NCBI GenBank assembly: GCA_023433225.1
Contig: JAEZDQ010000213.1
Coordinates: forward strand, 1 to 9,900
Source: Bacteroidota bacterium
GTDB lineage: Bacteria; Bacteroidota; Bacteroidia; Flavobacteriales; Weeksellaceae
Length of the DNA stretch: 9,900 bases
Direction of reading: 5' to 3'
This document shows, piece after piece, positions 1 to 7,215 of the stretch; within the stretch, counting starts at the first letter, position 1, and each line of letters starts with the position of its first letter. The notes beneath the pieces were generated by a model, which made no database searches, was not told the origin of the DNA, and worked only from the letters and a program-made list of their open reading frames with translations. The position numbers and the translations under genes were made by a program.

Positions 1-1068
1 ATTCTGTGCGGCGGCTTTTTTGTACCATTCGGCGGCTTTTTTCCAGTTAAAATCCACGCCGCCATATCCTTCATCATAATTATACCCAACCATAAATTGA
101 GCATGTGGACTTCCTAAATTCGCGGCCTTCTGATAATATTGGTGAGCAGCCGTGGTGTTTTTCGCAGTTCCACGACCGTTTTGATACATGTTGGCGAGGT
201 ATGTATAAAAATCTTTATCTTTTTTATTTTCATTTTTTTTAAACCAATCAAATACTTTTTGGGAATTAAATGAACTCATATTTCGAATTGCAACCTCGTT
301 TCCTTTGTTGGCAGCTTTGATGTACCAATCTATTGCTTTGTTTTCATCTTTAGTTACGCCACGGCCATAGTGATAAATAAATCCCATTCCTTGAAACGAA
401 GCAACATCGCCTTTTGCCGCACCTTTTTCATACCAATATTTTGCTTTTGCATAATTTTGAGCCACTCCGTCTCCCTGATAATACATATTTCCAATGTTGT
501 ACATCGCTCTGGGATGTCCTTTTTCGGCAGCTTGTGTATAGAGTTCTGCTGCTTTGTTCAGGTCTTTTTTTACTCCCCATCCATAGTCATACAATCTACC
601 TAAAGAAAAAATGTTTTCCGGGTGTGATTCACTTTTGTAATTGAGGAAAACAATCGCCTGCCGGGCGAAATTATTGGGAATTTCCAATTGATTAATCAAA
701 GCTTCGTAAAGGCATTTGGTATAGAGATTCCGGTTTTTGTCCGATAAACTTTCCGGAGTGATTTTTTCTTTTTCAATCGCAGTCGAAAAGTATTTCATGT
801 TGCTGATGAATCCGCTTTGATTTTTATTCTTGGCTGCTTTGAGTGCATTTGTAAGGAATTCGGTGTAATTGGCTTCGTTTCCGGTTGAACTGATTTCATC
901 AATATTTTCATCTTCTACATCAGTAACTTCATTATCCGTAATTTCCTCAGTATTTTCAGCAAGGCTTTCTGTTTCGGCATTATGATTAATTTCATTATCA
1001 GCAATTTCTGATTTTTTATTACAGGAAACGATGAAAATTAAAATGAACAATATAAATAGTGTTTTCAT
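1..1068 (-). CDS. Sel1-repeat lipoprotein (C-terminal part beyond window)
   Basis: An open minus-strand frame starts at ATG 1068 and is still open at position 1, giving 356 visible codons. The N-terminus is a short lipoprotein signal ending IVSC with the lipidated Cys at residue 16, so the protein is probably membrane-anchored. A long acidic Asn/Glu/Asp-rich linker follows (about 20-65), then a helical region (about 66-148). From about residue 150 there are Sel1-like repeats of about 36 residues, with A-x-x-W/L-Y-x-x-A-A-x-x-G ends and M/L-Y-x-x-G-x-G-V turns. Units lie at about 150-185, 186-221, 222-257, 285-320 and 321 onward; 258-284 is degenerate. Sel1 repeats form alpha-solenoid scaffolds for protein contacts. 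The start lies 42 nt after the WG-repeat gene without a clear promoter box, so co-transcription is likely. The partner is unknown. Confidence 0.88.
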   Translation of the reverse strand, partial: MKTLFILFILIFIVSCNKKSEIADNEINHNAETESLAENTEEITDNEVTDVEDENIDEISSTGNEANYTEFLTNALKAAKNKNQSGFISNMKYFSTAIEKEKITPESLSDKNRNLYTKCLYEALINQLEIPNNFARQAIVFLNYKSESHPENIFSLGRLYDYGWGVKKDLNKAAELYTQAAEKGHPRAMYNIGNMYYQGDGVAQNYAKAKYWYEKGAAKGDVASFQGMGFIYHYGRGVTKDENKAIDWYIKAANKGNEVAIRNMSSFNSQKVFDWFKKNENKKDKDFYTYLANMYQNGRGTAKNTTAAHQYYQKAANLGSPHAQFMVGYNYDEGYGGVDFNWKKAAEWYKKAAAQN

Positions 1069-1110
1069 ATAAGTTGTTTTATGAATTGTTTATAAAAGAC
1101 TTTTCTATTT

Positions 1111-1944
1111 TTAAAAACAAGAAGAAATCCTTTCCCCTCGTTTATTGATGCAGAAATCCTTTCCTCCCATTTCGACATCAGCTTTCCCGTCAATAAAATC
1201 GTATGCTTCATCATACACCATATCGATGACGAGATTACCGGATTTGTCCACGTAGCCCCATTTCCCGTTTAACTTAACTGCGGCTAATCCATCTGAAAAG
1301 CTCAGTGCCTGCTCATATATCAGCGGAACGACTGCTTGGTTTTTCGTATCCACAAACCCATATTTTCCGTTCTTCATAACCATAACAAGGCCTTCTTTAA
1401 AGTTTTGTATACTCTGGTATTCCTGCGGTATAATCCATTTGCCGTCTGGGTTTATGTATCCGGTCTTATTGGCCACCACGCCGCCATTGTTCCAAACGTA
1501 TGTAATCCTTGCCAACCCGTTGTGATAAGAAGGGACGTAATGCAATTCAATGGGATACACTTCGACCATTTTGTCAGGGTTTTGGTAGTTGACGATGCCA
1601 TAATTTGTTTTGCCGGAAACCTTTTTATAAACGATCCATAAATTATTGTATGGCGCATTCGTTTCTCCGTCCATAACCTGCATTCCTGTTTCGGGGTGCA
1701 TATATATACGGAATTTTTCCTGTCCCGTGGCTTTTTCCAGCGCACAATATTCTTCTCCCAATTGGGCAAACCACAGTGAATTTGTTTGTTTCAGAAACTG
1801 GTCGTGAACCGGTTGAAGGATTACTTTACCCTCTGCATTTTTTACACCCCATTTACCATTCTCTCCCTGAAAGGGTTGGTTTTGTGATTTCACGACGGAT
1901 GTGAATAGTAAAAAAACAAAGGTTATTTTGAATAAATATTTCAT
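1111..1944 (-). CDS. Secreted WG-repeat protein
   Basis: This 277-aa protein has a Sec signal peptide (residues 1-20, VVKS) with probable cleavage before Gln21. The mature part contains WG (KWG) repeats: GKWG at 30-33, a degenerate GKTNYGIV at 111-118, GYINPDGKW at 162-170, GKYGFVD at 193-199, GKWGYVD at 227-233 and a worn copy at 261-270. Each is followed by a hydrophobic strand and a Y/F-x-x-A/F segment, as in WG_beta_rep families. Residues 50-105 match the repeat poorly. WG repeats are thought to form beta structures that bind other proteins; no enzymatic residues are visible. It begins 21 nt after the 255-aa secreted gene and ends 42 nt before the Sel1 lipoprotein, so the three probably share a transcript. 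The molecular role is unknown. Confidence 0.9.
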   Translation of the reverse strand: MKYLFKITFVFLLFTSVVKSQNQPFQGENGKWGVKNAEGKVILQPVHDQFLKQTNSLWFAQLGEEYCALEKATGQEKFRIYMHPETGMQVMDGETNAPYNNLWIVYKKVSGKTNYGIVNYQNPDKMVEVYPIELHYVPSYHNGLARITYVWNNGGVVANKTGYINPDGKWIIPQEYQSIQNFKEGLVMVMKNGKYGFVDTKNQAVVPLIYEQALSFSDGLAAVKLNGKWGYVDKSGNLVIDMVYDEAYDFIDGKADVEMGGKDFCINKRGERISSCF

Positions 1945-1965
1945 TTTGAAAGGTTTAATTTTTTA

Positions 1966-2733
1966 TTAATTGTCTAACATAATTTCATAAAAAGACAGGA
2001 AATTGACATGAAAATCAGCCATATCTGAATATTGGTTTTCCGCAAACGGGAAACTGATTTCTTCATCTGAATTAGTTTTGAGGATTAACTCGTTTTGCTT
2101 TCTGATTTCTACATGGAAATTTCCCCAAGGTATGGCTTCGTGATTTTTGAACTCTGCTCCTTTAAAAGTAAAGCATAACGGTGGATTTCCCGGGAAAGCC
2201 CTACTGAGCAGTTGATTGGCCTTAATTAAAAATTCTTTTTTCTTCCAGTCGGTTTCAGTGATGATTATCTCTATGGAAGGTGAAGCTGTCCATTTTACAT
2301 GAAAATTTACCGGAATTTCCCAGGCTCGGCTAAGGTAATCCAGAAACTTTTCTCTTTCTGTCTCCTCTAAACTGTCCAAATTATTTACATTAAAAGTGTC
2401 GGGGAAATTCTTGTTTTCAATGCTGCAAAAATTACGGTAACTCGTCAGTACCAATCCATCTTTGGCAATGTATCTGGCGGGGGTTTCTTCTATGGAGAAT
2501 TGATATTCATTGAATATTTCACCTGTCTTATCAAAGTTTACATTGGCAAAATGTTGGTAAAGTTCCTCTTTGGAATGAAATACTAAGTAGGAATCTTCCA
2601 AAAATTCATCCGGTGCCAGATACACTGTATCCGATGAACTTTCTGCAAACACAAAATCCCTTTTCCAGTCAGGCTTTTGTGCCTGTAAAAAAATTACACT
2701 AAAAAAATAAAAAATGAGGGCTTGTCTTATCAT
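1966..2733 (-). CDS. Secreted protein of unknown function, 255 aa
   Basis: I do not recognise this family. The N-terminus is a signal peptide (residues 1-18, ending FLQA) with likely cleavage before Gln19, giving a periplasmic or exported protein of about 237 residues. The mature part is a mixed alpha/beta sequence rich in aromatic and acidic residues. It has no repeats, no further membrane segment, and two cysteines well apart (about 103 and 187). It is the first gene of a probable three-gene unit with the WG-repeat and Sel1-repeat genes. A TAnnTTTG -7 box lies 16 nt before its ATG. The coding call rests on the signal peptide, the open frame and its placement; no function is proposed. Confidence 0.8.
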   Translation of the reverse strand: MIRQALIFYFFSVIFLQAQKPDWKRDFVFAESSSDTVYLAPDEFLEDSYLVFHSKEELYQHFANVNFDKTGEIFNEYQFSIEETPARYIAKDGLVLTSYRNFCSIENKNFPDTFNVNNLDSLEETEREKFLDYLSRAWEIPVNFHVKWTASPSIEIIITETDWKKKEFLIKANQLLSRAFPGNPPLCFTFKGAEFKNHEAIPWGNFHVEIRKQNELILKTNSDEEISFPFAENQYSDMADFHVNFLSFYEIMLDN

Positions 2734-2749
2734 TCAAGTTTAATTCATT

Positions 2750-2780
2750 CAAAATTAACGCTCACCTTATTTTGAGGCAA
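2750..2780 (-). promoter_or_regulatory. Putative Bacteroidota promoter for the 255-aa/WG/Sel1 unit
   Basis: On the minus strand, TAATTTTG (2757-2750) matches the Bacteroidota -7 consensus TAnnTTTG. A TTG (2780-2778) lies 20 nt upstream, as expected for the -33 element. The ATG at 2733 is 16 nt downstream of the box. Inferred from the motif only. Confidence 0.55.
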
Positions 2781-2803
2781 TACCCGAAAACCGGTATTTT
2801 TTT
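2779..2803 (+). terminator. Hairpin with T-tract, plus-strand polarity, at the 3' end of the luxR-type gene
   Basis: AATACC (2779-2784) pairs with GGTATT (2793-2798), with one inner G-C pair and an AAAA loop. A run of seven T's follows on the plus strand (2797-2803). The T-tract would terminate plus-strand (antisense) transcription; the minus-strand transcript has no U-tract after the stem. The stem also overlaps the putative -33 element of the downstream gene. Its role is uncertain. Confidence 0.35.
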
Positions 2804-3603
2804 CATAAAAATCCATTTTTCAGGCATTCCACAACCACCTCTGTCGTGTTTTTGGCGTTTGATTTATTCAGTATGTTTTTTCGGGGGGTTTCTTCGGTAT
2901 TTGTTGCCAAATAAAGTTTTTCGGCAATTTCCTCGGTAGTCATTCCCCATGCGAGATGCTTGATGATTTCAAGTTCACGTTTTGTATAAATATGAGTCAA
3001 TTGGGTTTGCAGATCAAATGGCGTATAATCATCCAAAACCTTCTCATCGAAAACATCAATTTCCAAGAAACCGGGCTCACCATCGAGTCCTATCAATGAC
3101 AATTTATGGTTATTGACACGGGTGATGTGGCTTATATCGGTATGTGAACCGAAGACCTTCAGCAGCGCACCTTCTATGGTTGTTTGCATGGTGATGGTCT
3201 GCAACAAAAAAAGCCGATACCCTTTGTCCGGCGTTTTTTCCCGAAGGCAATAGCTGATTTTATACTTCACCATCTTTTCGGGTGGAATACAGTTTTTCAG
3301 AAAATGAGCAACCACATCTTCGCATTTCATCAAAAAATGCATATCGTCCGGATGAACCCGTTCGATCAATGCTTGAAATGAAAAATCAGATGGTTTGATT
3401 CCGATTAGCTTTTCTACCGTTGGGCTAACCATATCAAAGGTAAGTGTCGGAGAATCGAGTATGTAGTAATAGTACTCGCCCGGACAAAAAAGGTTTGCAA
3501 AATACCTGCTTAAATCAAATTCAGGATTTCCTTCCGGCTTTTTACCCAGGTAATTTTTATGCGATTGCCAGATTTCATAAACAATTTCCTCATTGTTTTT
3601 CAT
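2803..3603 (-). CDS. PAS domain + LuxR-type HTH transcriptional regulator
   Basis: This 266-aa protein has no signal peptide and is presumably cytoplasmic. Residues about 45-158 resemble a PAS_3 sensor fold (SPTVEKLIGIKPSDF, then ERVHPDD at 81-87 and a GSHTDIS end at 152-158). A linker containing GLDGEPGFLEIDV (172-184) is common in flavobacterial PAS-LuxR proteins. Residues about 205-266 form a LuxR/GerE helix-turn-helix: TKRELEIIKHLAWGMTTEEI, then RKNILNKSNAKNTTE. No receiver domain is present, so it is not a standard response regulator. In the recognition helix the usual TVxTHRKN pattern reads TEETPRKN (236-243): Glu replaces the conserved Val and Pro replaces His. The signal and targets are unknown. 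It is divergent from glnS, with a 176-bp gap. Confidence 0.87.
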   Translation of the reverse strand: MKNNEEIVYEIWQSHKNYLGKKPEGNPEFDLSRYFANLFCPGEYYYYILDSPTLTFDMVSPTVEKLIGIKPSDFSFQALIERVHPDDMHFLMKCEDVVAHFLKNCIPPEKMVKYKISYCLREKTPDKGYRLFLLQTITMQTTIEGALLKVFGSHTDISHITRVNNHKLSLIGLDGEPGFLEIDVFDEKVLDDYTPFDLQTQLTHIYTKRELEIIKHLAWGMTTEEIAEKLYLATNTEETPRKNILNKSNAKNTTEVVVECLKNGFL

Positions 3604-3710
3604 TGTATTTAGTTCTAATAAAAAAGCTATTCCATCATAAATTTACCATAAGACACACAACATTAAGGCTTTAATTTCAAAGCAAAATACAAAAAAAATA
3701 ATTTACTCCC

Positions 3711-3734
3711 ATTACTTTGTATTATTACTTTGTA
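3711..3734. repeat. 11-bp direct repeat, 13-bp spacing
   Basis: ATTACTTTGTA occurs at 3711-3721 and again at 3724-3734. The second copy contains the TTTG that would be the glnS -33 element. It may be a regulator site on one helical face, or chance in AT-rich DNA. Confidence 0.45.
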
Positions 3735-3760
3735 CGATCTTGCTTAAAAACCTAAATTTG
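3729..3760 (+). promoter_or_regulatory. Putative glnS promoter (-33 TTTG, -7 TAAATTTG)
   Basis: TTTG (3729-3732) is separated by 20 nt from TAAATTTG (3753-3760), a full match to the Bacteroidota TTTG-N19/20-TAnnTTTG promoter. The ATG at 3780 is 19 nt downstream, implying a short 5' leader. Confidence 0.7.
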
Positions 3761-3779
3761 CACCCTATTCAGCATCACA

Positions 3780-5465
3780 ATGGAAGAAGAAAAAAAACCG
3801 CTCAATTTTATTGAACAAATAATTGAAGACGATTTAAATAACGGATATTCAAAGGAAAATTTACGTTTCCGCTTTCCACCCGAACCCAATGGGTATTTGC
3901 ACATCGGCCACGCCAAAGCGATTTGCATCAATTTTGGTTTGGGCGAAAAATACGGCGCACCCGTCAATCTGCGTTTCGATGATACCAATCCCGCCAAAGA
4001 GGAACAGGAATTTGTGGATTCCATCCGCGAAGATGTAAAATGGCTTGGATTTCAATGGGACGAAGAAAGATTTGCTTCGGATTATTTCGAAACCCTTTAC
4101 AATTGGGCTATTCAAATGATCAAAGACGGAAAAGCTTATGTGGACGATCAACCATCTGAAGTGATCAATGAACAGCGGAAAACACCTTTCGAACCCGGAA
4201 TTGAATCGCCTTGCAGACAACGTTCTGTCGAAGAAAATTTGGAATTGTTCGAAAAAATGAAAAACGGTGAGTTCCCGGAAGGTTCCCATGTTTTACGTGC
4301 AAAAGTCGATATGGCTTCGCCCAATATGAATATGCGCGACCCGGTGATGTACCGTGTTTTGCACAAAGAACACCACCGAACGGGCGACAAATGGAAAATC
4401 TATCCGATGTACGACTGGGCACACGGCGAATCGGATTATGTCGAAGGAATTTCTCATTCGCTTTGTTCCCTCGAATTTGAAAACCACCGCCCTTTGTACG
4501 AATGGTATTTGGAGCAGGTGGAGATTCCCGAACATCCTTTTAAACCCAAACAAAGAGAGTTTGCACGTGGAAACGTCAGCTATATGATTACTTCCAAACG
4601 CAAACTGAAATCTTTGGTAGACGAAGGTGTGGTCACAGGTTGGGACGATCCCAGAATGCCTACCATTTCAGGACATAGACGTCGTGGTTATACACCGGAA
4701 GCCATTCGTATGTTTTGGGACAAAGCGGGTGTCGCAAAACGCGATAATTTGATTGATGTTTCTTTGTTGGAATTTGCCATCCGCGACCATCTGAACAAAA
4801 TTGCTCCACGTGTTTTTGCAGTGATTGACCCCGTAAAATTGGTGATTGAAAATTATCCGGAAGGAAAAATAGAAACCTTAACGGTTGAAAACAATCCGGA
4901 AGATGAGTCAGCAGGCGAAAGAGAAGTTCCATTTACCAGAGAATTGTACATAGAACGCGAAGATTTCATGGAAGAAGCACCCAAAAAATTCTTCCGTTTG
5001 TCCATCGGAAATGAAGTTAGACTGAAAGGGGCATACATCGTAAAAGCAACGCGAGTTGAAAAAGATTCGGAAGGAAATATCACCACGATTTTCGCGGAAT
5101 ACGATCTAGACTCCAAATCAGGTTCGGGTTCAGAAGCAAGTATGCGAAAAGTAAAAGGAACGCTTCACTGGGTTTCGGCTACGGAAAACATTCCCATCGA
5201 AGTACGATTGTACGACCGATTGTTTACAGTAGAATCTCCGGACGAAGCAGGTGATGGTGACTTTTTAAAGTTCATCAATCCCGATTCCATGAAGGTTGTT
5301 CAGGGATTTGCGGAACCTTCGCTGAAGAAGGCCAAACCGGAAGATAAATTCCAATTTCAACGAATCGGATATTTTGCGATGGATCAAGATTCCACCGATG
5401 AAAAATGGGTTTTCAACCGAACGGTAGGATTGCGCGATACCTGGGCGAAAGAACAAAAAAAATAA
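3780..5465 (+). CDS. glnS: Glutaminyl-tRNA synthetase
   Basis: This class Ic aminoacyl-tRNA synthetase charges tRNA-Gln with glutamine using ATP, in the cytosol. At 561 aa it is close to E. coli GlnRS (554). PPEPNGYLHIGH (33-44) carries the HIGH ATP-binding signature. YPMYDWAHGESDY (208-220) and HSLCSLEFE (226-234) are the GlnRS active-site blocks. TSKRK (271-275) is the KMSKS equivalent, followed by GWDDPRMPTISG (287-298). The C-terminal beta-barrel anticodon-binding domains (about 340-555) include RELYIEREDF and RKVKGTLHWVSA. GlnRS rather than GluRS is supported by the LEF/ENHRPLYEW block and the two-barrel C-terminus. The start is fixed by the promoter 19 nt upstream and the family N-terminus (LNFIEQIIEDDL). 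One oddity: Thr replaces the usual Met in the MSKRK loop. It stands alone between the divergent luxR-type gene and a terminator. Confidence 0.98.
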   Translation: MEEEKKPLNFIEQIIEDDLNNGYSKENLRFRFPPEPNGYLHIGHAKAICINFGLGEKYGAPVNLRFDDTNPAKEEQEFVDSIREDVKWLGFQWDEERFASDYFETLYNWAIQMIKDGKAYVDDQPSEVINEQRKTPFEPGIESPCRQRSVEENLELFEKMKNGEFPEGSHVLRAKVDMASPNMNMRDPVMYRVLHKEHHRTGDKWKIYPMYDWAHGESDYVEGISHSLCSLEFENHRPLYEWYLEQVEIPEHPFKPKQREFARGNVSYMITSKRKLKSLVDEGVVTGWDDPRMPTISGHRRRGYTPEAIRMFWDKAGVAKRDNLIDVSLLEFAIRDHLNKIAPRVFAVIDPVKLVIENYPEGKIETLTVENNPEDESAGEREVPFTRELYIEREDFMEEAPKKFFRLSIGNEVRLKGAYIVKATRVEKDSEGNITTIFAEYDLDSKSGSGSEASMRKVKGTLHWVSATENIPIEVRLYDRLFTVESPDEAGDGDFLKFINPDSMKVVQGFAEPSLKKAKPEDKFQFQRIGYFAMDQDSTDEKWVFNRTVGLRDTWAKEQKK

Positions 5466-5488
5466 GGATTAGGAGTTTTATAAAAAAC

Positions 5489-5522
5489 AAAAATCCCGAA
5501 TTATAGAATCCGGGATTTTTTT
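5489..5522. terminator. Bidirectional rho-independent terminator between glnS and the 321-aa lipoprotein gene
   Basis: AAAAATCCCG (5489-5498) pairs perfectly with CGGGATTTTT (5511-5520); an inner ATT/AAT pairing closes an ATAG loop. T-runs follow the stem on both strands, so it suits both of the convergent genes (glnS ends at 5465, the lipoprotein gene at 5537). Confidence 0.85.
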
Positions 5523-5536
5523 ATGTCAATATTTAA

Positions 5537-6502
5537 TTAATCCAACGAAGCCAAAACGGTTTCCAGTTGAGGAACCGTACCGGGTGCAACTTGAAGGGTA
5601 AAGACATCGTCTCCGGCCACAGTTACGGACTGGGAAGCAAAATACAAACTTCCTTCAACCAATGAAATGGCAATGATGGTTCCGGTCGTTCCGGTGGGAA
5701 TGCTACCGGTGTACGTGTTCAATGCGTCTCCTGAAAGATTGGTCAGAGCCGCTACCGTCGTAAATTCACCCCAAGCAAAGAAAACTTCCGTGTCGGAATA
5801 ATCTTCCACATTCGGGACTTTTACGCTGAATTGCGTGGATTCACCCGGAATTAGGTCAACTATTGCCGCGCTGTGATTCCAGCCGTTTAGGATATCGTAC
5901 ATTGTATATTCGCCATTGTCCCCGGCACCTGCATCGTAACTCACTTCGCCATCCGCATTTAACCCCCAAGACAAAACAGAGCCGCTTGGCGTGGTTTGGG
6001 TTTCATCCGTGAAATATACCATCTCGTCCTCATAGCTGTCAGCATCTGTTTGGCGCGGTAAAATCGCCTGAACCCCGTTCAGGTTTTGAAGGTTACCGTT
6101 GGCGTCGGTTACCCTCAACCAGAACATTCCTCCAGAAACCAAAGGGTTATCGTTTTCAAAACTTTGTATGTTTTGGGCAATCATTTCACCTCTTCTGAAA
6201 ATTTCAATCAATTCCACATCATAAGGCGGAACGGAAGAACCGCCGCTGCCACCGCTGCCGATTGAGTTCAACGGAAAAACAAGGCGGATACCCTGCGGGC
6301 CTTCAAGTATGGTGTCGGCTTCGGAAGTCAAGACCTGGAACCGGACGGTATCGGATGAAATGCTGTCGTGCAATTCGTCAAGGGTTGCAAAATCCAAATC
6401 GAAAATCGGCGTAAACAAGCCTTCATCATTGGTACACTGGTAAAATGCAAAGGTTGAAACAAATAAAGCAACTACTAATGTTAGTGGTTTGAAATTTTTC
6501 AT
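5537..6502 (-). CDS. Predicted surface lipoprotein with a ZU5-like region, 321 aa
   Basis: The signal peptide ends FYQC with the lipidated Cys at residue 23, so this is a lipoprotein. The residues after Cys (TNDEG) are acidic, as in Bacteroidota lipoprotein export signals that send proteins to the cell surface; that location is inferred. The segment GPQGIRLVFPLNSI (68-81), then DVELIEIFRRGEMI (95-108) and LVSGGMFWLRV (121-131), resembles the ZU5-like beta domain seen in many Bacteroidota envelope proteins. Two beta-rich stretches follow: a GWNH block at about 207-210, and an IPTGTTGTIIAISLVEG block at 268-284. A GSGGSGGSS run (82-90) interrupts the first domain like a flexible loop. The mature protein is strongly acidic. 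It starts 35 nt after tag, so it may share that transcript. No enzyme motif is visible and its function is unknown. Confidence 0.82.
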   Translation of the reverse strand: MKNFKPLTLVVALFVSTFAFYQCTNDEGLFTPIFDLDFATLDELHDSISSDTVRFQVLTSEADTILEGPQGIRLVFPLNSIGSGGSGGSSVPPYDVELIEIFRRGEMIAQNIQSFENDNPLVSGGMFWLRVTDANGNLQNLNGVQAILPRQTDADSYEDEMVYFTDETQTTPSGSVLSWGLNADGEVSYDAGAGDNGEYTMYDILNGWNHSAAIVDLIPGESTQFSVKVPNVEDYSDTEVFFAWGEFTTVAALTNLSGDALNTYTGSIPTGTTGTIIAISLVEGSLYFASQSVTVAGDDVFTLQVAPGTVPQLETVLASLD

Positions 6503-6537
6503 TTTAAATAAATTTTTCTCTTAATTGACGTATAATT

Positions 6538-7122
6538 TTAATATGGTTGCGTATCCGCGTTAACTTCCTTGTGCCTGAAACAATCGACTATATGGTCGTT
6601 CACCAAACCCGTGGCTTGTAAATGGGCGTAAACCACTGTGCTTCCAACAAATTTGAAACCCCTCTTTTTCAAATCTTTGCTCAAACGATCCGATAATTCA
6701 GTCGTTGCAGGAACATCCTTTAAACTTTTTCTTTTTTCGTTTACGGGTTTCTGGTTTACAAAACCCCAAATATAATCCGAAAAAGAACCGAATTCTTCCT
6801 GAATTTTCATGAATGACTGTGCGTTGGAAACAGTTGCCCGGACTTTTAACTGATTTCGGATGATTCCTTCGTCTTGTAATAACGACTGAATCTTCGCTTC
6901 ATTGTATTTGGCGATTTTTTTGTAATTGAAATTGTCAAAAGCCTTCCTGAAGTTTTCCCGTTTTCTGAGGATGGTTATCCAACTCAATCCGGCCTGAAAA
7001 GTCTCTAAAATAAGGAATTCAAATTGCTTGGCATCGTCTTTTACGGGTACGCCCCATTCTTCATCATGGTACTTGATGTAAAGTTCGTCTTTGCCCACCC
7101 AGCCGCAACGTGATTTTTCCAT
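6538..7122 (-). CDS. tag: DNA-3-methyladenine glycosylase I
   Basis: This HhH-family base-excision repair enzyme removes 3-methyladenine from alkylated DNA. It is 194 aa from ATG 7122 (E. coli Tag has 187) and aligns almost without gaps to RCGWV...YHDxEWGVP, QAGLSWITxLxKRENxR, GIIRxxxK, LSKxLKKRGFKFVG and GLVNDHxVxC. The zinc-snap ligands Cys6, His19, His177 and Cys181 match E. coli Cys4, His17, His175 and Cys179. Glu40 matches E. coli Glu38 in the base-binding pocket. A TTG three codons upstream (7131) could extend the frame, but ATG 7122 gives the family N-terminus (MEKSRCGW), so I chose it. It lies beyond the ndk terminator, so it probably has its own promoter, and it may be transcribed together with the 321-aa lipoprotein gene. 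Confidence 0.97.
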   Translation of the reverse strand: MEKSRCGWVGKDELYIKYHDEEWGVPVKDDAKQFEFLILETFQAGLSWITILRKRENFRKAFDNFNYKKIAKYNEAKIQSLLQDEGIIRNQLKVRATVSNAQSFMKIQEEFGSFSDYIWGFVNQKPVNEKRKSLKDVPATTELSDRLSKDLKKRGFKFVGSTVVYAHLQATGLVNDHIVDCFRHKEVNADTQPY

Positions 7123-7138
7123 TGGATTCAAATGTGGG

Positions 7139-7146
7139 TAAATGTA
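7139..7146 (-). promoter_or_regulatory. Possible -7 box for tag
   Basis: TACATTTA (minus strand, 7146-7139) is one mismatch from TAnnTTTG and ends 16 nt before the tag ATG, like the other promoters here. No good -33 element is visible; the preceding sequence is the T-tract of the ndk terminator. Confidence 0.3.
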
Positions 7147-7161
7147 TAGAATTTTTCCAAT

Positions 7162-7190
7162 AAAAAAACCGTGCTTCTAAAAACACGGTT
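7162..7190 (-). terminator. Rho-independent terminator of ndk
   Basis: Read on the minus strand, AACCGTG (7190-7184) and CACGGTT (7173-7167) form a perfect 7-bp stem with a 10-nt loop. An uninterrupted T-tract follows (7168-7162). It sits 26 nt after the ndk stop codon. Confidence 0.85.
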
Positions 7191-7215
7191 CCCATCAAAA
7201 AATTGACTGTTATTT

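Larger units (their letters stand above)
3604..3779. other. Divergent intergenic region between the luxR-type gene and glnS
   Basis: This 176-bp AT-rich stretch is the longest gap in the window. It contains the glnS promoter and an 11-bp tandem-like direct repeat. I could not find a convincing TAnnTTTG box for the luxR-type gene; the best candidate is TAAATTTA on the minus strand (about 3640-3647), one mismatch away. No small ORF or RNA gene is evident. Confidence 0.6.

Noticed and set aside
370..644. Two overlapping plus-strand open frames near the left end
   Set aside because: They lie opposite the Sel1-repeat coding sequence, which has clear repeat periodicity; the hydrophobic translations are by-products of that repeat.
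1452..1769. 105-codon minus-strand open frame within the WG-repeat gene
   Set aside because: It is a different frame of the same strand; the WG repeats and signal peptide belong to the longer frame, and there is no sign of a frameshift.
3861..4289. Long minus-strand open frame inside glnS, and several others across 3752-5456
   Set aside because: These are antisense or off-frame shadows of glnS, whose family motifs run unbroken in the plus frame. The shadows show no motif, signal or promoter.
7123..7131. Upstream TTG start for tag
   Set aside because: ATG 7122 gives the normal family N-terminus; TTG adds only three residues without a ribosome-binding site.
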